Assembly (NCBI GenBank): GCA_903859715.1
Contig: CAIONS010000059.1
Span: 1 to 33,745 of the forward strand
Direction: 5' to 3'
Origin: an uncultured Opitutia bacterium
GTDB lineage: Bacteria > Verrucomicrobiota > Verrucomicrobiia > Opitutales > Opitutaceae
DNA length: 33,745 nucleotides
Position numbers and translations under genes: made by a program. Positions 22,956 through 32,188 of the stretch are shown in pieces (the first letter of the stretch is position 1; each line of letters begins with the position of its first letter). The notes below the pieces were generated by a model. That model was not told the DNA's origin. It saw only the letters and a program-made list of their open reading frames with translations, and searched no databases.

Positions 22956-25835
22956 ATGCCCAAGTTAATCCGTCTCCTCGCTTTCGCCCTCCTGATCCCG
23001 CTCGGTTACGCCGCCACGCCGGCTCCCGTTACGCCGCCCACCCCGACCCTGCCGGGCTTTGCCCAGGCCACGAGCGACCTCACCGCCGACCCCGCCGCGC
23101 GCTTCGGCACGCTGCCCAATGGCTTCCGCTACGTCATCTATCCCAACCACGAGCCCAAGGGCCGCGCCTCCCTGCGCCTGCTCGTGATCGCCGGCTCGCT
23201 CCAGGAGACCGAGGAGCAGCGCGGCCTCGCGCATTTTCTCGAGCACATGGCCTTCAACGGCGGCACGCACTTCAAGGCCGGCACCCTCGTGGAATTCTTC
23301 CAGCGCATGGGCATGAGCTTCGGCGGCGACACCAACGCCAGCACGTCCTTCGACCGCACCCTCTATCAGCTGGAACTTCCCGACACCAAGGAAGCGACGC
23401 TCACCGAGGGCCTGAGCGTCCTCGCCGACGACGCCGGCGGCCTGCTCCTCCAACCCGATATGATCGAGAAGGAGCGCGGGATCATCCTCAGCGAGAAACG
23501 CACCCGCGACTCCGTGGGCTACCGTATTTTCGTCTCCCAGTTTGAAACCACCCTCGGCACCACCCTGCTGCCCAAGCGCGTGCCCATCGGCCTCACCGAG
23601 GTCATCGAGCAGGCGAAGCGCGACCGCTTCGCCGACTTCTGGAACACGTGGTACCGCCCCGAGCGGATGGTCGCCGTCGTCGTGGGCGACATCGATCCTG
23701 CCGCGGTCGAGAAACTCATCGTCGCCGCGTTTTCGTCCGTCACCGACCGCGCCCCCGCCCGCCCCGAACCCGACTTCGGCACCATCGCCACGTTCACCGG
23801 CGTACGCACCAACTATCACGCCGAGCCCGAGGCCCCCAGCACCACGGTCTCCCTGAGTTCGATCACGCCTTACGCCCACGAAACCGACAACGCCGCCAAC
23901 CGGCTCAAGGACCTCCCCCGCGATCTCGCCGTCGCCATCCTGAACCGCCGGTTTTCCGAGCTCGCGAAAAAGGAAAACGCGCCCTTCAGCCAGGCCGGCG
24001 CCAATGTTTCCGAGGAGTTCGACTTCCTCCGCGAGGCCGATGTGGATTTGACCTGCAAGCCCGAACAATGGGCCGCCGCACTCGCCGTCGGCGAACAGGA
24101 ACTGCGCCGCGCCCTGGACTATGGTTTCTCCGCCGCCGAGTTGAAAGAGGTCGTCGCCACCTACGTCAACGCCCTCGAACAGGCCGTGAAGACCGCCTCC
24201 ACCCGCCGGTCCGACGCCCTCGCCGAGGAGATCGCCGAGAGCGTGCTGCATCGCGAGGTCTTCACCACGCCCGCCGCGGACCTCGCGCTGTTCGGTCCCG
24301 CCCTCGCCAAAATCACTCCTGCCGACTGCGAGGCCACGCTCCGCACCGCGTTCAATATTCCCGGGCGTTACCTCCTCGTCGCCGGCAATGCCCGGATCGA
24401 GGGCGACGCCAACGCGGCCATCGCCGCCGCCTACACCCGGTCGCGCACCGTCGCGGTGCAGCCGCTCGCCGCCGTCACCGACCTCGCGTGGGCTTACACG
24501 AATTTCGGCCCCGCCGGCCAGGTCGTGAAGCGCGAGCACGTGGCCGATCTTGACCTCGACCTCGTCACCTTCGCCAACGGCGTCCGTCTGAATTTCAAGA
24601 AAACCGATTTTGAAGCCGGCCGCATCCGCGTCTCCGCCCGCGTCGGCAGCGGCCTGATCACCGAGCCCGCCACGGAACGCGGCCTCGTCGGACTGGCCGG
24701 CGGCACCTTCGACGCCGGCGGCCTCGGCCGGCACAGCGCCGACGATCTCCGCCGGATCCTGGCCGGCAAAAACGTCGGCGTCGGATTCCGTCCGAGCACC
24801 GATGCCTTCGATTTCGCCGGCGCCACCACCCGCGACGACCTGCTCCTCGAACTCCAGCTCCTCGCCGCGAAGCTCACCGATCCCGGCTACCGCCCCGAGG
24901 CCCTCCGCCAGGCGCGCAAGGGAATCGAGCAGCTCTACCTCAGCTTCGACCACACGCCGAACGGCCCCTTCGCCACCGAGGTGGCCAATCTCCTCGCGAG
25001 CGGCGATCCGCGCTTCGGTCTGCCCGCCAAGGACGTTATGCTCGGGCACACGCTCGACGAGGTCCGCGCCTGGCTCACACCGCAGCTCAGCCATGGCGCC
25101 ATCGAACTGGCCATCGTCGGTGACCTTGATCCCGACGCGACCATCGCGGCCGTCGCCAAAACCCTGGGGGCGCTTCCACTCCGCCAGCCCAAACCCGCGC
25201 TCGACGACTTGCGCCATGTGGCTTTTCCAGCGCAACCGTTCACCAAGGACTACACCATCGTCTCGGAAATCCCGAAGGGCGTCGTCCGCCTCTACTGGCC
25301 CACGACCGACGGCTACGACGTCAAGCGCACGCGCCGGCTGGCTCTCCTCGCCAGCGTGCTGAACGACCGCCTGCGCGTGAAGGTGCGCGAGGAAATGGGC
25401 GGCACCTATTCCCCGCAGGCGGGCAGCAATGCGAGTGATGTTTTCCCCGGCTACGGCTACTTCTCCGCCAACATTGATATCGCCCCGCCCACCGCCAAGA
25501 AAGTCACCGATCTCGTGCTGAGCATTGGCGACGACCTCGCGAAGAACGGCGTGACCGCGGACGAGCTGATCCGCGCCAAGCAGCCCATTCTCACGGCAAT
25601 CAAGGAATCGCTCCGCAACAACGGCTACTGGCTCGGCGCCGTGCTCGCCCGGGCGCAGGAAAAACCCGAGACCCTCGACTGGTGCCGCACGCGCGTCGCG
25701 GACTTCGAGTCCATCACCACCGCCGAATTAAGCGCCCTGGCCAAGGCCTACCTCACCCACGACCACGCCTCGCGTGCCACCGTGCTGCCCGCTGAAATCC
25801 CCGTTCCGGCGCCCGCCACACCGATGGCCAAGTAA
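22956..25835 (+). CDS. Secreted M16 (insulinase/pitrilysin) zinc protease
   Basis: This 959-residue exported protease has a signal peptide at residues 1-19 (MPKLIRLLAFALLIPLGYA). The first M16 domain has the inverted zinc motif HFLEH (His93, Glu96, His97) and the third ligand in MIEKERGIILSEKRTRDS, so it should be active. It contains two M16 halves of about 450 residues each. The second half lacks HxxEH and ends with the substrate-binding RVKVREEMGGTYSPQAGSNA stretch, as in other long M16 proteins. It probably degrades peptides in the periplasm. The frame opens at 22902, but the ATG at 22956 begins the signal peptide. No operon partner. Confidence 0.93.
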   Translation: MPKLIRLLAFALLIPLGYAATPAPVTPPTPTLPGFAQATSDLTADPAARFGTLPNGFRYVIYPNHEPKGRASLRLLVIAGSLQETEEQRGLAHFLEHMAFNGGTHFKAGTLVEFFQRMGMSFGGDTNASTSFDRTLYQLELPDTKEATLTEGLSVLADDAGGLLLQPDMIEKERGIILSEKRTRDSVGYRIFVSQFETTLGTTLLPKRVPIGLTEVIEQAKRDRFADFWNTWYRPERMVAVVVGDIDPAAVEKLIVAAFSSVTDRAPARPEPDFGTIATFTGVRTNYHAEPEAPSTTVSLSSITPYAHETDNAANRLKDLPRDLAVAILNRRFSELAKKENAPFSQAGANVSEEFDFLREADVDLTCKPEQWAAALAVGEQELRRALDYGFSAAELKEVVATYVNALEQAVKTASTRRSDALAEEIAESVLHREVFTTPAADLALFGPALAKITPADCEATLRTAFNIPGRYLLVAGNARIEGDANAAIAAAYTRSRTVAVQPLAAVTDLAWAYTNFGPAGQVVKREHVADLDLDLVTFANGVRLNFKKTDFEAGRIRVSARVGSGLITEPATERGLVGLAGGTFDAGGLGRHSADDLRRILAGKNVGVGFRPSTDAFDFAGATTRDDLLLELQLLAAKLTDPGYRPEALRQARKGIEQLYLSFDHTPNGPFATEVANLLASGDPRFGLPAKDVMLGHTLDEVRAWLTPQLSHGAIELAIVGDLDPDATIAAVAKTLGALPLRQPKPALDDLRHVAFPAQPFTKDYTIVSEIPKGVVRLYWPTTDGYDVKRTRRLALLASVLNDRLRVKVREEMGGTYSPQAGSNASDVFPGYGYFSANIDIAPPTAKKVTDLVLSIGDDLAKNGVTADELIRAKQPILTAIKESLRNNGYWLGAVLARAQEKPETLDWCRTRVADFESITTAELSALAKAYLTHDHASRATVLPAEIPVPAPATPMAK

Positions 25836-25847
25836 ATCTCGATGATG

Positions 25848-25866
25848 GGAATGCACCATGCATTCC
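25848..25866. terminator. Hairpin between M16 gene and fabF
   Basis: An 8-bp perfect stem GGAATGCA/TGCATTCC with a 3-base loop lies 13 bases after the M16 stop, between convergent genes. A TTTTAA stretch follows about ten bases later. Weak terminator candidate. Confidence 0.35.
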
Positions 25867-25894
25867 GCGCGAAGGTTTTAATGGTAGGGCGAAT

Positions 25895-25920
25895 CCTTCG
25901 TGCGCTCCGTGTTAAAAATC
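25895..25920 (+). repeat. Dispersed TTCGTG-type repeat, copy 3
   Basis: CCTTCGTGCGCTCCGTGTT followed by AAAAATC resembles the copies at 1151-1190 and 14030-14060. It ends eight bases before the fabF stop codon. Confidence 0.45.
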
Positions 25921-25927
25921 CGCCGCG

Positions 25928-27253
25928 TCAGACGCGGCTGACCACCAGCGAGGCGTTGGTGCCGCCGAAGCCGAAGCTGTTGGCGAGCGCCGCGTGCACC
26001 GTCCGCTTCACCGCCACATTCGGCGTGAAGTTCAGGCCCGTCGCCGCGCACTCGGGGTCGACGTTCGTGAGATTGATCGTCGGCGGGACAATGCCGTCGC
26101 GGATCGCCAGCACGCCGGCAAACAACCCCATCGCGCCCGCACCGCCGAGCAGGTGCCCGGTCATCGACTTCACTCCGCTCACGCTCAAGCTCGCCTTATT
26201 CTCAGCGAACACCGTCGCGATCGCCGTGGCTTCCTCGCCATCGCCGCCGGGCGTCGAGGTCGCATGGGCCGACACATAGTCGATGTCCGCCGGCACCAGC
26301 CCCGAACGGGCCAGCGCGGCGCGCATCGCGCGGGCCGAGCCCTCGGCGCCGGGCGCCAGCGAGGAAAGATGATAGGCGTCGGCCGACGCGCCGTAACCGC
26401 GCAGTTCGGCATAGATGCGCGCCCCGCGCTTCACCGCCTGCTCGTACTCTTCCAGCACAAATACGACCGAGCCTTCCGCGAGCACGAAGCCATCGCGATC
26501 CTTGTCGTAGGGTCGCGAGGCCTGTTCCGGCGCATCGTTGCGGGTCGACAGCGCGCGCATCTGCGCAAACGCCCCGATCGCCAGCGGCGTGACCGTGGAC
26601 TCGGCGCCGCCCGCGATCATCACATCGACATCGCCCCGCGCGATGGCCGCCGCGGCTTCACCGATCGAGTGGCCACTCGTGGCACACGCCGACGCCACGC
26701 TCATGTTGGGTCCACGGAAATCCAGCAGCAGGCTCACTTGGCCTGCGAGCAGGTTGGGCGCGATCTGGATGATGAAGAAAGGCGAGATTTTCCGGTAGCC
26801 GCCGGCCTTCCATGTATCATGCATCGCCTCCATCTCGGGCAGGCCGCCCAGGCCGACGCCGAGATTCACGCCCATCCGGTCGGAATCCAGCGCCGCGCGG
26901 TGCGCATCGAGCCCGGAGTCGGCATAAGCCTCGACCGCGGCCGCCGCGCCGAGATGGGTGAAGCGGCCGAATTTCTTCACGTCCTTCTGCGTCATCGACT
27001 GGGCGAGCGGCTCGGCCGCCGGTCCGCGCGGGTGCAGCACCGCGGGCAGCGCGCGCGCGGGATCGAAGTTTTTCACTTCCCCGGCGATCTGCGCCGTGCA
27101 GCCGGCCGGGTCAAACCGCGTGATGCGGCCCAGGCCGCTGCGGCCGGCGATGAGCGCGGCCCAGGTTTCGGGCGCGGAGTTGCCGCAGGGAGTGACGGCA
27201 CCGAGACCGGTGATGACGACGCGGCGGGCGGGAGTGGCAGGCGGGTTGTTCAT
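25928..27253 (-). CDS. fabF: 3-oxoacyl-ACP synthase II (KAS II, FabF-type)
   Basis: This 441-residue condensing enzyme elongates acyl-ACP with malonyl-ACP. It has the Cys-His-His triad: Cys190 (VASACATSGHS), His330 (VSAHATSTPGGD) and His367 (KSMTGHLLGG). The C-terminal FGFGGTNASLV stretch is typical. A roughly 20-residue loop (HPRGPAAEPLAQSMTQKD, about 74-91) is longer than in most FabF proteins. It is not with fabD/fabG/acpP but behind a TetR gene whose stop overlaps its start (ATGA). It may therefore be a regulated paralogue used for a special lipid or for adapting chain composition rather than the housekeeping copy. The other FabF of the genome, if any, is not in this window. Confidence 0.93.
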   Translation of the reverse strand: MNNPPATPARRVVITGLGAVTPCGNSAPETWAALIAGRSGLGRITRFDPAGCTAQIAGEVKNFDPARALPAVLHPRGPAAEPLAQSMTQKDVKKFGRFTHLGAAAAVEAYADSGLDAHRAALDSDRMGVNLGVGLGGLPEMEAMHDTWKAGGYRKISPFFIIQIAPNLLAGQVSLLLDFRGPNMSVASACATSGHSIGEAAAAIARGDVDVMIAGGAESTVTPLAIGAFAQMRALSTRNDAPEQASRPYDKDRDGFVLAEGSVVFVLEEYEQAVKRGARIYAELRGYGASADAYHLSSLAPGAEGSARAMRAALARSGLVPADIDYVSAHATSTPGGDGEEATAIATVFAENKASLSVSGVKSMTGHLLGGAGAMGLFAGVLAIRDGIVPPTINLTNVDPECAATGLNFTPNVAVKRTVHAALANSFGFGGTNASLVVSRV

Positions 27254-27843
27254 GAAGTAGAGGAGGCGAAGGTTTTCCGGAGCATGCGGCGCGAGGATGA
27301 CAGCAACGCATCGCTGCGTGCCGGATCGTCCATGGCGCGGGCAAAGATCAGCGCTCCGACCAGTGAACTCATCAGCTGGGTCACGCAGTCGCGGTTTTCC
27401 CCGGGATCACGCGCCAGGCGCAGCGCGTCGCACAGCCGGTCGAGATGCCGCGCGAACCCGCGCGAATAGTCGCCGCGGGGCGAATCCGTCAGCCGCGCCA
27501 TGTCCGCTCCCACGGCGACCACGAGGCAGCCCGAGCCGCGGTTGTCGCGGTGATGCGGGGAAAGATAACTGTCGATCAGCAGCCGCGCGCGCTTGGCCGC
27601 AGTCGGCTGGGCCGCGATGCGGCCGAGATTTCCGACGGCTTCGTCAAACGCCTCCGCACACGCCTCGGCGACCAGTTCGGACTTGTCGCGAAAGTGCGCA
27701 TAAAAGCCGCCGTGCGTCAGCCCGGCCCGCCGCATGACTTCGTCGACCCCCGTGCCTTCCACACCGCGTTCCCGAAACGCTGCGCTCGCTGCCGTGATGA
27801 TCCGGCGACGCGTGGCATGCTTGTGGGCGGGTGGGTAGCGCAT
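27250..27843 (-). CDS. TetR-family transcriptional regulator
   Basis: This 197-residue regulator has an N-terminal helix-turn-helix (about 10-55; recognition region LTHGGFYAHFRDKSELV) and an all-helical ligand domain with a Cys/Val-rich segment (SGCLVVAVGADMAR). Its stop overlaps the fabF start by 4 nt, so repressor and enzyme are made together. A perfect ATGACG-GT-CGTCAT palindrome lies 14 bases before its start codon, the expected place for an autoregulatory operator. By analogy with other TetR regulators of fatty-acid genes, the ligand could be an acyl thioester or a xenobiotic; the sequence does not decide. Confidence 0.92.
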   Translation of the reverse strand: MRYPPAHKHATRRRIITAASAAFRERGVEGTGVDEVMRRAGLTHGGFYAHFRDKSELVAEACAEAFDEAVGNLGRIAAQPTAAKRARLLIDSYLSPHHRDNRGSGCLVVAVGADMARLTDSPRGDYSRGFARHLDRLCDALRLARDPGENRDCVTQLMSSLVGALIFARAMDDPARSDALLSSSRRMLRKTFASSTS

Positions 27844-27856
27844 GGGAAAACTTTAA

Positions 27857-27870
27857 ATGACGGTCGTCAT
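27857..27870. promoter_or_regulatory. Likely TetR operator
   Basis: The 14-bp palindrome ATGACG-GT-CGTCAT has perfect arms. It is centred about 20 bp upstream of the TetR start on the minus strand and lies in the divergent spacer toward the HIT gene. The rest of this 262-bp spacer (to 28105) holds no gene I can support; a weak TTGACT/TTTGCT pair before the HIT gene may be its promoter. Confidence 0.6.
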
Positions 27871-28105
27871 ACCAATTCGCAAGGGCAATGTAGCTAGAAG
27901 GAAGCACCGGTACCGCCAATCCCAAGGCGCGCTCCCCAAAGCCCTGCCCGCTTGCATTTTAGACCGACCCAAAAGGCATCGCCCCGAAAACCACGAAGCC
28001 TTTGGACCGCCTGAATTCTCCTCCGGCATCCGAAATCCGCCCTCCGCCAGTGCAGCGGGCTTTGACTTTGCCCGGGGCGGCCTTTTTGCTGCGCGACCTT
28101 TGAAC

Positions 28106-28654
28106 ATGCAGCAGCTGCACGCTTATTGGCGCATGGCCTACATCGAGGCACCGCGCTATCCCGCCGAATTCAAGCGCCCCTTCACCGAGCTGCCGGCTAT
28201 GGGCGATGATCGCGCCGCCTTGATCGTCCATCGTTCGGCCCTCTCCTATCTCGTTCTCAACCGCTATCCCTACAATCCCGGCCACCTGCTCGCCGTGCCG
28301 TTCCGGGAAGTGAATGACCTGGAGGAGCTGACCGTCGCCGAGCGCGCCGACCTGATGGAGGAGATCGCCCTCGCCCGCCGGCTGCTCGCCGCCGCCTTCA
28401 AGCCCAACGGCTTCAACATCGGCTTCAATCTGGGCTCCGCCGCCGGCGGCAGCATCGCCCATCTCCACGGCCACATCGTCCCGCGCTGGAACGGCGACAA
28501 TAACTTCATGCCCGTCGTCGGCCATACGCGCATTCTCCCGCAGTCCCTTGAGGCCGTGTGGGACCGCCTCAGCGGCGACACGGCCACCCTGAAACTAAAG
28601 AAGGCCAAGCCCCGGACCCGCCAAGCCGCTTCCCGCCGGCCCAAACCGGCTTGA
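28106..28654 (+). CDS. HIT-domain nucleotide hydrolase/phosphorylase
   Basis: This 182-residue protein has the histidine triad HLHGHIV (His119, 121, 123) near a conserved NGFNIGFNLGSAAGGS stretch. The layout matches the Ap4A phosphorylase-like branch of HIT proteins. By family it acts on dinucleoside polyphosphates or nucleotidyl conjugates in the cytoplasm. The last 20 residues are Lys/Arg-rich (LKLKKAKPRTRQAASRRPK). The frame opens at 27857, but the ATG at 28106 (MQQLHAYWRMAYIEAP) gives the family N-terminus. It lies 16 nt before phoH, so both probably share a transcript. The specific substrate is not known. Confidence 0.88.
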   Translation: MQQLHAYWRMAYIEAPRYPAEFKRPFTELPAMGDDRAALIVHRSALSYLVLNRYPYNPGHLLAVPFREVNDLEELTVAERADLMEEIALARRLLAAAFKPNGFNIGFNLGSAAGGSIAHLHGHIVPRWNGDNNFMPVVGHTRILPQSLEAVWDRLSGDTATLKLKKAKPRTRQAASRRPKPA

Positions 28655-28670
28655 GATCTGCTGCTCCAAG

Positions 28671-29726
28671 GTGACGGCTCCTCCGCCCTGCCCGGTATCC
28701 GTCCGCCGAAATCCGCGATTGTCCAAGACCCTCCATTTTCCCAGCCCGCGCCATCTCCACTCGCTCTACGCGGGGCGGGAGGAAAATCTCGCGCACGCCG
28801 AGCGCGCGCTCGGCGTGAAACTCGTGACCCGCGAGGACTGGCTCAAGATCGAGCCGCCCGCCGGCGCGACCGCCGCGTCCGCCGCCGAGCCCATTCGGCG
28901 CACCGAGGCGCTCTTCCATTTTCTTAACGAGGCTCGCGGCCAGGGCATGACGATCCGCACACCAGACTTCCACCGCATCACCGACGGCTTCGCCCGCGGC
29001 GAAGGTGACCAGATGCGCGCCCTCATCGACGAACCGCTGGTCATCGCCACCAACCGCAAGAGCATCGTCCCGAAAACCCTCGGCCAAAAACTCTATCTCC
29101 AGTCGATGCTGGCCCATCCCGTCGTTTTCGGCATCGGCCCCGCCGGCACGGGCAAGACCTACCTCGCGATGGCCGCAGCGGTCTCCGCGCTCCTGCGCAA
29201 CGAGGTCGAACGCATCATCCTCACCCGCCCCGCCGTCGAGGCCGGCGAGACGCTCGGCTTTCTGCCCGGCGACCTCCGCGAAAAAATCCTCCCCTATCTC
29301 CGCCCGCTCTACGATGCGCTCGGCGACATGCTCGACCCCGAGGACACTGCGCGGCTCACCGAGAAGGGCATCATCGAGATCGCCCCGCTCGCCTACATGC
29401 GCGGCCGCACGCTCTCGCGGTCCTTCATCATCCTCGATGAGGCGCAGAACACCACGCCCGAGCAGATGATGATGTTCCTCACCCGGCTCGGCGAGGACTC
29501 GCGCATGGTCGTGACTGGTGACATCACCCAGATCGACCTGCCGCGCGCCAAGCAAAGCGGACTCCTCGAGGTCCGCCATATCCTCGCCGGCATCCCGGGC
29601 ATCGATTTCCACACCTTCAGCGGCGCCGACGTCGTCCGCCACCCGCTCGTCGGCCGCATCATCGCCGCCTACGAAGCCTACCGGAACCCGATGAACCAGG
29701 AAAACGGCACCACAGGCAAAGCCTAG
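28671..29726 (+). CDS. phoH: PhoH-family ATPase (YbeZ)
   Basis: This 351-residue P-loop ATPase of the PhoH/YbeZ type is thought to act in RNA metabolism with YbeY. Walker A is GPAGTGKT (156-163) and Walker B is IILDEAQN (253-260); the sensor stretch MVVTGDITQIDLP follows. An N-terminal domain of about 140 residues precedes it, as in the family. The start is a GTG at 28671; a TTG at 28719 is an alternative, and neither has a strong ribosome site. It leads the phoH, HD-membrane protein, ybeY series seen in many phyla. No Pho box was found in front of it. Confidence 0.93.
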   Translation: MTAPPPCPVSVRRNPRLSKTLHFPSPRHLHSLYAGREENLAHAERALGVKLVTREDWLKIEPPAGATAASAAEPIRRTEALFHFLNEARGQGMTIRTPDFHRITDGFARGEGDQMRALIDEPLVIATNRKSIVPKTLGQKLYLQSMLAHPVVFGIGPAGTGKTYLAMAAAVSALLRNEVERIILTRPAVEAGETLGFLPGDLREKILPYLRPLYDALGDMLDPEDTARLTEKGIIEIAPLAYMRGRTLSRSFIILDEAQNTTPEQMMMFLTRLGEDSRMVVTGDITQIDLPRAKQSGLLEVRHILAGIPGIDFHTFSGADVVRHPLVGRIIAAYEAYRNPMNQENGTTGKA

Positions 29727-29741
29727 TTCGCTTCACCCTGC

Positions 29742-29783
29742 TTCACTTTTCGAATTTCGGATTTCTACCTTCGAATTTTCATT
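29742..29783 (-). repeat. AATCGAAAAT-type repeat before the HD gene
   Basis: The 60-bp spacer between phoH and the HD gene contains CGAATTTCGGATTTC and TTCGAATTTTC. These are the reverse-orientation relatives of the repeats inside ybeY (32210-32313 and 32426-32459). It ends a few bases before the next start codon. Confidence 0.5.
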
Positions 29784-29786
29784 CCC

Positions 29787-32165
29787 ATGTCCGTCCGCAA
29801 CCAGCTCAAGCTCCTCGTCGGCGGCCTCAACGCCCGCCGGGCGGGACGGCCGGTGCCGGCGCATTCCGCCACGCGGGAGTTCTTCGACCGGAGCCGCGCG
29901 GTCGCGATGCTCATCTTCTTTGCCACCGTCACCGCCATCGTGCTGATCAGCTCGGCCGGCCTGACCACGCTCAACGTTCCGGTCCTCCCCAACCAGCTCG
30001 CGACTGTGCGCGTCGTCGCCCGCACCGCGTTCACCTACGAGAGCAGCGAAAAAACCGACGCCCTGCGCGAGCAGATGACGAACCGCGTCCCGCCGGTTTA
30101 CCGGCTCGATCCCGAACCGTTCCAGCGCTTCGAGGCCGCCGCCCATGACCTGCTCGTGCAACTGGAGGCCTTCGAGCGCACCCACCCAGCGAACGTCTCG
30201 CTCCTCGGCAACAGCCGCTCCGATCTCGCCGAGGTCGTCGACGCCTTCAATGCCCGCGGACCGTACCATGCCACCGTCGAGGACGTCGCCGCGGTCCTCG
30301 CGGCCGGCGATGCGAAGGTACGCGCCGCGCTGTTTGAGAACGGCCTCTCCGCGTTGCGCGATCTTTCCAACGAGGGAGTCCATGATGACGGCCTCGGCAG
30401 TGCGAACCCCGACAGCGTCCTGGTTTTCCAGATTGCGCGTCCCTCGGGCGGCGTAGCGGTCCATTCCGTGCAGTCGCTGGAGGACGCGATGACCTTCCTC
30501 CGGGTGAATCTCGCCGTCGAGGGATTGCCCCGCCCCGCATCCCTCGCCCTCTTCCGTCTCTTCCGCGTCGGCCTGGCGCCCAACCTGGTGTTTGACCGCG
30601 AAGCCACCCGGCAGCGCGAGGCCGAAACCGGGAGCCAGATCAAGCCCGTCATGGTCAGCGTAGCCCGCGGGCAGACCATCATCGAGCCCGGCGAACGCGT
30701 GGCGCCCGAGCAATACGAAATGCTCATGGCCTACCGCCGCTTCGTCCGCGAGCACACCGACTCCGAGTTCAGTGAGAACCTTACGCTGTTCGGCCGCATT
30801 CTCCTCGTGCTCGCCATGGTCATCGCGAGCGTCATCTACATCCGGCTCGAAGACCGCGAAACCCTTCAGAGCAACGGCCGGCTCGGCCTCCTCGCTCTCG
30901 TCGTCATCGTCAACCTCGCCCTCGTCCGGCTCGTCTACTCCCTCGGTGGCGCGGATTTCTTCATTCATGACGGCTCGTGGGCCTCTACCCTCCCCTTCGT
31001 CGCGCCGACCGCGCTCGCGCCGTTGATCGTCGCCATCCTCATCGATGCCGGCTCGGCCATCTTCATGGCGCTGCTGATCTCGATTTTCACCGGCATCATC
31101 TATGGCAACCGGCTCGACCTGATCGTGCTCACCTTCCTCGCCTCGCTCGTGGCCATCTTTGGCTGCCGCGAAGTGCATAAGCGCGGCCGCGTCGTCCGCG
31201 CCGCCGCCGCCGGCGGGCTGACGCTCGCGCTGTTCGCCCTGCCCATCGGCTTCGCCGACCAGGTGCCGCTCGCCACGCTGCTCCGCCAGATGACCGCCGG
31301 CGTCGCCACCGGCCTGCTGACCGGCATGGCCGTGGTCGGCGTGCTGCCCGTGCTGGAGTCACTCTTCAAGCGCACCACCGACATCACGCTCCTCGAGCTC
31401 ACCGACTACAATCATCCGCTCCTGCGCCTCATGCAGCTCGAGGCGCCCGGCACCTACCACCATTCGCTTGTCGTCGCCCAGCTCGCCGAGAACGCCGCCA
31501 ACGCCATTGGCGCCAACCCGCTCCTCGCCCGCGTCTGCGCGCTGTTCCATGACATCGGCAAGACGCCCAACGCCGCCTATTTCACCGAGAACCAGCGGGA
31601 CCGCGTCAATCCCCATGACAGCCTGCCGCCCGCCGAATCCGCCCACATCATCAAGCAGCACGTGTCCGCCGGCGTGGAGCTGGCCCGCCGCCACCGCCTG
31701 CCGCGCGCCGTGATTGACGTGATCCAGCAGCACCATGGCACCACGCTGGTGCGGTACTTCTACGACCGCGCGGTCGCCGCTTCGCGCGCGCCGTTCGCCA
31801 GCATCGCTGGAGCCGGCGACAGCAATCACCCGCTCGGACATGCCTTCACCGCCGTGCCCGAGCAGGTCTACCGCTACGACGGCCCCCGACCGCAGTTCAA
31901 GGAAAGCGCGATCATTTCACTCGCCGACGGCACCGAGGCGGCCACGCGTTCCCTGCGCTCGATCACGGCCGGCCAGCTCGCCCCGTTGCTCGACCGCATC
32001 TTCCGCGACCGCATCGCCGAGAGCCAGCTCGACGAGGCGCCGCTGACTTTCGAGGAACTGGCTAAGATCAAGAACAGCTTCCAGTTCACACTGCTCAACA
32101 TGCTGCACGCCCGCGTCGCCTATCCTCTTGCCGAGCAGCCGCCCGCCAGCGAGGCCAAGGCCTGA
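29787..32165 (+). CDS. pgpH: 7TM-HD phosphohydrolase (PgpH/YqfF family)
   Basis: This 792-residue membrane protein has an N-terminal anchor (about 39-57), a large extracytoplasmic domain (about 60-330), seven membrane segments (about 335-525) and a cytoplasmic HD domain. The HD domain shows TYHHSLVVAQLAENAA (His558/559), the FHDIGKT signature (His588, Asp589) and later HIIKQHVSAG and IQQHHGTT, the full metal set. In Listeria the PgpH member hydrolyses cyclic di-AMP, and the same is possible here, although no diadenylate cyclase gene is in the window. It lies between phoH (60 nt) and ybeY (23 nt), the conserved order. Confidence 0.93.
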   Translation: MSVRNQLKLLVGGLNARRAGRPVPAHSATREFFDRSRAVAMLIFFATVTAIVLISSAGLTTLNVPVLPNQLATVRVVARTAFTYESSEKTDALREQMTNRVPPVYRLDPEPFQRFEAAAHDLLVQLEAFERTHPANVSLLGNSRSDLAEVVDAFNARGPYHATVEDVAAVLAAGDAKVRAALFENGLSALRDLSNEGVHDDGLGSANPDSVLVFQIARPSGGVAVHSVQSLEDAMTFLRVNLAVEGLPRPASLALFRLFRVGLAPNLVFDREATRQREAETGSQIKPVMVSVARGQTIIEPGERVAPEQYEMLMAYRRFVREHTDSEFSENLTLFGRILLVLAMVIASVIYIRLEDRETLQSNGRLGLLALVVIVNLALVRLVYSLGGADFFIHDGSWASTLPFVAPTALAPLIVAILIDAGSAIFMALLISIFTGIIYGNRLDLIVLTFLASLVAIFGCREVHKRGRVVRAAAAGGLTLALFALPIGFADQVPLATLLRQMTAGVATGLLTGMAVVGVLPVLESLFKRTTDITLLELTDYNHPLLRLMQLEAPGTYHHSLVVAQLAENAANAIGANPLLARVCALFHDIGKTPNAAYFTENQRDRVNPHDSLPPAESAHIIKQHVSAGVELARRHRLPRAVIDVIQQHHGTTLVRYFYDRAVAASRAPFASIAGAGDSNHPLGHAFTAVPEQVYRYDGPRPQFKESAIISLADGTEAATRSLRSITAGQLAPLLDRIFRDRIAESQLDEAPLTFEELAKIKNSFQFTLLNMLHARVAYPLAEQPPASEAKA

Positions 32166-32188
32166 GAGGTCGGCTCAAACAAAGCGCC

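Noticed and set aside
22965-25235. Very long open frame (756 codons) on the minus strand opposite the M16 protease
   Set aside because: It mirrors the codon pattern of the protease in a GC-rich gene. Its product is Gly/Glu/Val-rich without any domain, and the plus-strand protein has a signal peptide and catalytic motifs.
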